A stretch of DNA of 64,000 bases. It comes from Pseudomonas sp. TNT3. Lineage in GTDB: Bacteria > Pseudomonadota > Gammaproteobacteria > Pseudomonadales > Pseudomonadaceae. The notes under the pieces are model-generated. The model was given only the letters and a program-made list of their open reading frames with translations. It made no database searches and was not told the DNA's origin. This document shows positions 60,551 through 64,000 of this stretch, one piece after another (position 1 is the first letter of the stretch; each line of letters starts with the position of its first letter). The stretch covers positions 62,001 through 126,000 of the forward strand of contig NZ_WFGV02000007.1 of the NCBI RefSeq assembly GCF_010095445.2, read 5' to 3'. The position numbers and the translations under genes were made by a program.

Positions 60551-61720
60551 TTACAGGTATTTGAGCCAGGCGATATCCCGTCGTCGTGCTTTCAGTTCAG
60601 CGAACCAATTGACCGGCCGATACAGCGCAATGGCCATGACAGCGGCGGCCAGCCAGACAGACGCTACCGAGTCAAAACCGAACCATGCCCCCTGGTTCAA
60701 TCCAAACAACGCGACCGCCATGATGTACAGCACCTTCAGGGCGTATAGATGCAATAAGTAAAAGAACATCGGAGCCGATCCAAATACCGTCAGAGGACGC
60801 AGCCAGCGGCTTTTCTGCACGCGCTCGAAACCCAGCAACAACAGCAATCCCACACTCAAGGTGAGCGTCACAAACAGCAAAGACGGCGGATACTTGGTGA
60901 TATTGAAAAAGCTCATCAGTGTCTGCACGCCCGTCTCTCCCGCAGACCAGGGCTTCTCGCCGTAGCCATTGAGCTGGCGCAACGCGATAAAAACGCAAAG
61001 CCCGATGACGCCGCATAGCATTAATTGCCGTTGTCGCTTGCTAGCATCCATTGCTCGGCTGAACCACGGCCCGATGGCGTAGCCAAGACCGATGACACCT
61101 ATCCACGGCAGCACCGGGTACGAAGTCCGCAGACGCAAACCTTCACTCAGCTCGATCCAGCCCCGGTCATGAAGAATGGCCCACGGGATGTGCATCACCG
61201 AATCCACCGGAAAATGAAGCGCGTCCAATGCGTTGTGACCGGCGATGATCGCCAGGCTCAGCAACAGCAATAACGCTCGAGGCAGCCAGACCATCACCGA
61301 GAGCGCAATCATGCTTAAACCGATGGCCCAGATCACCTGCAGGTAAATCACCGTGGGTGGAAACTGAAAGGTCCAGGCAAAGTTAACCAAGGTGAACTCA
61401 AGCACCACCAGAAACAGCCCGCGCTTGAACAGGAAGCTGCACACATCAGCCTTGCCCGCGTATTTCTCGCCGTACAACCAGGCTGATAAACCGGTGAGCA
61501 GTACAAATACGGGTGCGCACAGATGTGCGAGTGTGCGGCTGAGGAACAGTGCAGGCTCGGTCGTCGTAATGTCCATGGGGTCGGACACCTGCCGATGCAG
61601 GAAAAAGGTTTCGCGGACATGGTCAAGCAGCATGAGCACAATCACCATGCCTCTTAACGCATCGATGGACATAAGCCGGCTGTTCGCCTGGCCGGTGGGA
61701 AGAGTCGCCGTATTCGTCAT
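60551..61720 (-). CDS. DUF1624-like membrane acyltransferase protein
   Basis: A 389-residue inner-membrane protein with about ten TM segments and the N-terminal signature RLMSIDALRGMVIVLMLLDH of the DUF1624/heparan-glucosaminide acetyltransferase-like family. LSRTLAHLCAPVFVLLTGLS follows as expected. Members are thought to move acyl groups across membranes; substrate unknown. It is separated from nirB by the 330-bp leader region. Confidence 0.85.
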   Translation of the reverse strand: MTNTATLPTGQANSRLMSIDALRGMVIVLMLLDHVRETFFLHRQVSDPMDITTTEPALFLSRTLAHLCAPVFVLLTGLSAWLYGEKYAGKADVCSFLFKRGLFLVVLEFTLVNFAWTFQFPPTVIYLQVIWAIGLSMIALSVMVWLPRALLLLLSLAIIAGHNALDALHFPVDSVMHIPWAILHDRGWIELSEGLRLRTSYPVLPWIGVIGLGYAIGPWFSRAMDASKRQRQLMLCGVIGLCVFIALRQLNGYGEKPWSAGETGVQTLMSFFNITKYPPSLLFVTLTLSVGLLLLLGFERVQKSRWLRPLTVFGSAPMFFYLLHLYALKVLYIMAVALFGLNQGAWFGFDSVASVWLAAAVMAIALYRPVNWFAELKARRRDIAWLKYL

Positions 61721-61861
61721 GGAGATTTCGCGATACCAAGGGTTGATAAATGTGTGCCTCAGGTAAATCGCCGCAAAGCTTACATTGTTACCCTATAACA
61801 TCACTAGCTGAAATTGAGCGCATGCCCTTTGAATGAAATCCAGGCGCAAAGCGCACAAGCA

Positions 61862-61888
61862 AAAACGCCACTCTAAACAAGTGGCGTA
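61862..61888. terminator. Probable terminator
   Basis: AAAACGCCACT ... AGTGGCGT hairpin in the gap between the DUF1624 gene and the HAD gene. Confidence 0.55.
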
Positions 61889-61967
61889 TTTGCTGATTGG
61901 GAGCATGAGACTCACATCTGGCTGCGGTCCCGGGGGTCTCATCCGAACAGTATTTGAGGTAAAGAAC

Positions 61968-62588
61968 TCAAGAGGAAAAAGCCTCTGAACGCGCCGGCTG
62001 CTTGTACCGTTGTGGTTGCTGCCAGGCGAGTTGCGCCTGGACGTGTGCGACAGCATCCAGGACTTTTTGTGCCCAGTTCTCATCCTGAGGATCCACCACA
62101 ACCACGCGAAAGCCATGGTCATGCCCCTCACTGCGCACGCCCTCGGAGTCATCAACATGCAGGTCGATATCGAATGCGGGAGGATATTTCGAGGGAGTGT
62201 TCGCTAGCCCATGTGCTGTCAGGGCACGATTATGCAGCACGCTGTTGACCACACCGTCGACACGGATGCCATACAGCATGAGCCAACGCTGAATGTAGGA
62301 AGGCGTTCGACCGGACGAGGTGTAGACCCAGATACTGCAACCCTGACGGCGCAGCTCACGCGTAAGGGAGCGTGTTCCCATGCGCAACGGCTCGCCCAGC
62401 CAACGGTGAATGCAGGCCGGCAGCCGGCTGTGCTCGACGGCGCTGTGGTCGAGCTGACAAGCCAATGTGTCATCGATATCGAACGAAATACGGATACGCG
62501 GACGCTGGACCGAGATCAATGGGATGGCTTGCCACACTCGGCCGATAGCGTTCCGGCATTTTGACAGCGCTGGAGACTCGCTCATCAA
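61968..62588 (-). CDS. HAD-superfamily hydrolase-like protein
   Basis: A 206-residue protein with the HAD nucleophile motif ISFDIDDTLAC (DxDxT). Motif II-like IWVYTSSGRT follows, and DIDLHVDDSEG at the acidic motif IV position. It could be a small-molecule phosphatase. Its 5' end overlaps the Fic-like gene upstream by 4 bp, so the two are coupled. Confidence 0.8.
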   Translation of the reverse strand: MMSESPALSKCRNAIGRVWQAIPLISVQRPRIRISFDIDDTLACQLDHSAVEHSRLPACIHRWLGEPLRMGTRSLTRELRRQGCSIWVYTSSGRTPSYIQRWLMLYGIRVDGVVNSVLHNRALTAHGLANTPSKYPPAFDIDLHVDDSEGVRSEGHDHGFRVVVVDPQDENWAQKVLDAVAHVQAQLAWQQPQRYKQPARSEAFSS

Positions 62589-63283
62589 CGGCCTCCCTGA
62601 ACAATGGCTAGCGGCGTTTCGTCCAGGAAAAACTTCTTCGGATCAGGCGCCTGTTCTTCCAGGAAGGCTGCATATTTTTTCTTGATCTTGGGTAATTCGT
62701 ACAGTGCCTTGACGCCGTGCTTGGCGGAGTTGCGTATCACCGATGACGGGTTGAAGTAGCCCTCGGCGTTCTCCAGCGTCAGCACGAACGGCGGCAAGCC
62801 TGCACGCATGAGCAAATAACTGACGATAAGCGACCCGGTGCGGTTGTTACCTTCAATGAACAACTGCGGCTTGCTGAGGATGCGCACATACACGCCCGCC
62901 GCGCGCTTCCACACGGACTCGCTGTGATAGGCGCAATACCAGTTGTACAGATCCTTTATTCCCCCCTCCACATTGTTGAAGAAGTGCTCTTCCGTAGCCG
63001 CGAGGTGTTGGGCGTACTCAAGCCGGCGCGCCGGGTCTCGGCCGCACAGCACGGTGGCATTGATCTCCAGCATCAGGTTCAGTTGCTGGAGATCAAACAG
63101 GTCGACGCCACGTGCGACATAGTCATCAATCAGCGCATAGCCTTCGACAACGTTCTGCAACACTTCGTCGGTCAAGGGATCACGCGGCTCGGTAAAGTGC
63201 CGGCTGAGCTCGGCAAAACGGCCCTGCACTTTGCGCAGTGCTCGTTCTATCGCGGGTAAATCAAGACGACGCGTTGCAGACAT
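62585..63283 (-). CDS. Fic-like protein with altered catalytic motif
   Basis: A 232-residue protein whose centre fits the Fic fold: VYVRILSKPQLFIEGNNRTG corresponds to the Fic HPFxxGNGRxxR loop. The phosphate-binding EGNxR is kept, but the catalytic histidine is glutamine (KPQLF) and the second glycine is asparagine. It may therefore be inactive as an AMPylase, or have other activity. It overlaps the HAD gene and precedes pstB on the same strand. Confidence 0.72.
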   Translation of the reverse strand: MSATRRLDLPAIERALRKVQGRFAELSRHFTEPRDPLTDEVLQNVVEGYALIDDYVARGVDLFDLQQLNLMLEINATVLCGRDPARRLEYAQHLAATEEHFFNNVEGGIKDLYNWYCAYHSESVWKRAAGVYVRILSKPQLFIEGNNRTGSLIVSYLLMRAGLPPFVLTLENAEGYFNPSSVIRNSAKHGVKALYELPKIKKKYAAFLEEQAPDPKKFFLDETPLAIVQGGR

Positions 63284-63335
63284 TGGCGATCCTGCGAATC
63301 CGTAAAATAAGAAACTAAAACGAGACGTGTGCCGC

Positions 63336-64000
63336 TTAGCTGAATTTGCCGCTGATGTAATCCTCGGTCATTTGCTCACGCGGGCTGCCGAAGATCTGGG
63401 CGGTCGGGCCCATCTCTACCAGGTAGCCGGTGCGCGTGCCCTGGGAAATATCCACCGAGAAAAAGGCTGTCGTATCGGCCACGCGGATGGCCTGCTGCAT
63501 GTTGTGAGTCACCAGAGCGATGGTGTAGTCCTTCTTCAACTCGACCATCAGCTCTTCAACCCGGCGAGTGGCGATCGGGTCAAGCGCTGAACACGGCTCA
63601 TCCAGCAACAGCACTTCCGGTTCAGTGGCAATGGCGCGGGCGATGCACAGCCGTTGCTGCTGACCGCCGGAGAGCGACAGCCCGCTGACCTTGAGCTTGT
63701 CCTTGACCTCATCCCATAACGCGGCGCCCTGCAAGGCGTGCTTGACGCGGTCGCCCAGGTCTCCTTTATAGCGATTGAGGCGCAGGCCGAAGGCAACGTT
63801 GTCGAAGATGCTCATCGAGAACGGATTCGGCTGCTGGAACACCATGCCGATGTAGCGGCGTACCACCACGGGATCAACGCCCTTGCCGTACACGTCCTGC
63901 CCCAGAAAATGTACATGGCCTTCGAAACGGAACCCTTTGACCAGGTCATTCATTCGGTTAAGGCTGCGCAGCACGGTACTTTTACCGCAGCCCGACGGAC
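63336..64000 (-). CDS. pstB: Phosphate ABC transporter ATP-binding protein, N-terminus beyond window
   Basis: The reading is open to the window end. It contains the Walker [19 protein letters not shown], the signature [18 protein letters not shown], Walker [15 protein letters not shown], the switch histidine in LVTHNMQQA, and the PstB C-terminus EDYISGKFS. The Q-loop MVFQQPNPF is typical of PstB. It energises high-affinity phosphate uptake with PstSCA. The first 40 or so residues lie outside. Pseudomonas may carry two pstB copies; which one this is cannot be told. Confidence 0.93.
   Translation of the reverse strand, partial: PSGCGKSTVLRSLNRMNDLVKGFRFEGHVHFLGQDVYGKGVDPVVVRRYIGMVFQQPNPFSMSIFDNVAFGLRLNRYKGDLGDRVKHALQGAALWDEVKDKLKVSGLSLSGGQQQRLCIARAIATEPEVLLLDEPCSALDPIATRRVEELMVELKKDYTIALVTHNMQQAIRVADTTAFFSVDISQGTRTGYLVEMGPTAQIFGSPREQMTEDYISGKFS

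Noticed and set aside
61793-62158. Minus-strand frame antisense in register to the HAD gene
   Set aside because: It is a shifted reading of the HAD gene; no own start signal.

Overview
The window looks like chromosome from a Pseudomonas of the fluorescens group. Supporting signs are an MvaT/MvaU-family xenogeneic silencer, gloA-ahpF-ahpC, gor, galU, modABC with a ModE-type operator, nirBD, pstB, and intergenic palindromes with the GTAGGAGC core typical of Pseudomonas REP/REPIN elements. Species cannot be decided from sequence alone.

Positions 1-26,800 are core chromosome. They hold a c-di-GMP phosphodiesterase-like gene cut by the window edge, an H-NS-like regulator, glyoxalase I, the AhpC/AhpF peroxidase pair, an integrase facing a KfrA-like DNA-binding protein, glutathione reductase, UDP-glucose pyrophosphorylase, several small lipoproteins and hypotheticals, an alkylation-repair cluster (2OG oxygenase, alkB, ada), two oxidoreductases, the molybdate transporter, topoisomerase IB and an ABC-F protein. 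Much of this is oxidative-stress and DNA-damage handling.

Positions 26,806-56,733 are a decayed lambda-like prophage inserted in a tRNA-Leu(UAA) gene. A 66-bp direct repeat of the tRNA 3' part marks both ends, and the integrase lies beside the intact tRNA. No terminase, portal, capsid or CI repressor gene was recognised. The tail genes remain in lambda order (Z-U-V-G/T-H-K-I-J) but are riddled with in-frame stops, frameshifts and deletion fusions. An IS66-family element with an 8-bp target duplication splits a yejK/ndpA gene. Between the wrecked tail genes, and in the early region, sit intact, often AT-rich cargo genes: a SLATT-like 2TM protein, a HEPN/MltR-like protein, two related two-TM proteins with an SEFRxxWIDxLR motif, a DNA cytosine methyltransferase, a GNAT, a SRAP protein, lipoproteins and secreted Cys-rich proteins. 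Selection therefore seems to have kept the cargo while the virion genes decayed.

Positions 56,734-64,000 return to core chromosome. They hold tRNA-Leu, tRNA-Cys, the assimilatory nitrite reductase nirBD behind a sigma54-type promoter and a leader terminator resembling NasT/ANTAR antitermination, a DUF1624-like membrane protein, an overlapping HAD/Fic-like pair, and the C-terminal part of pstB running off the window end.
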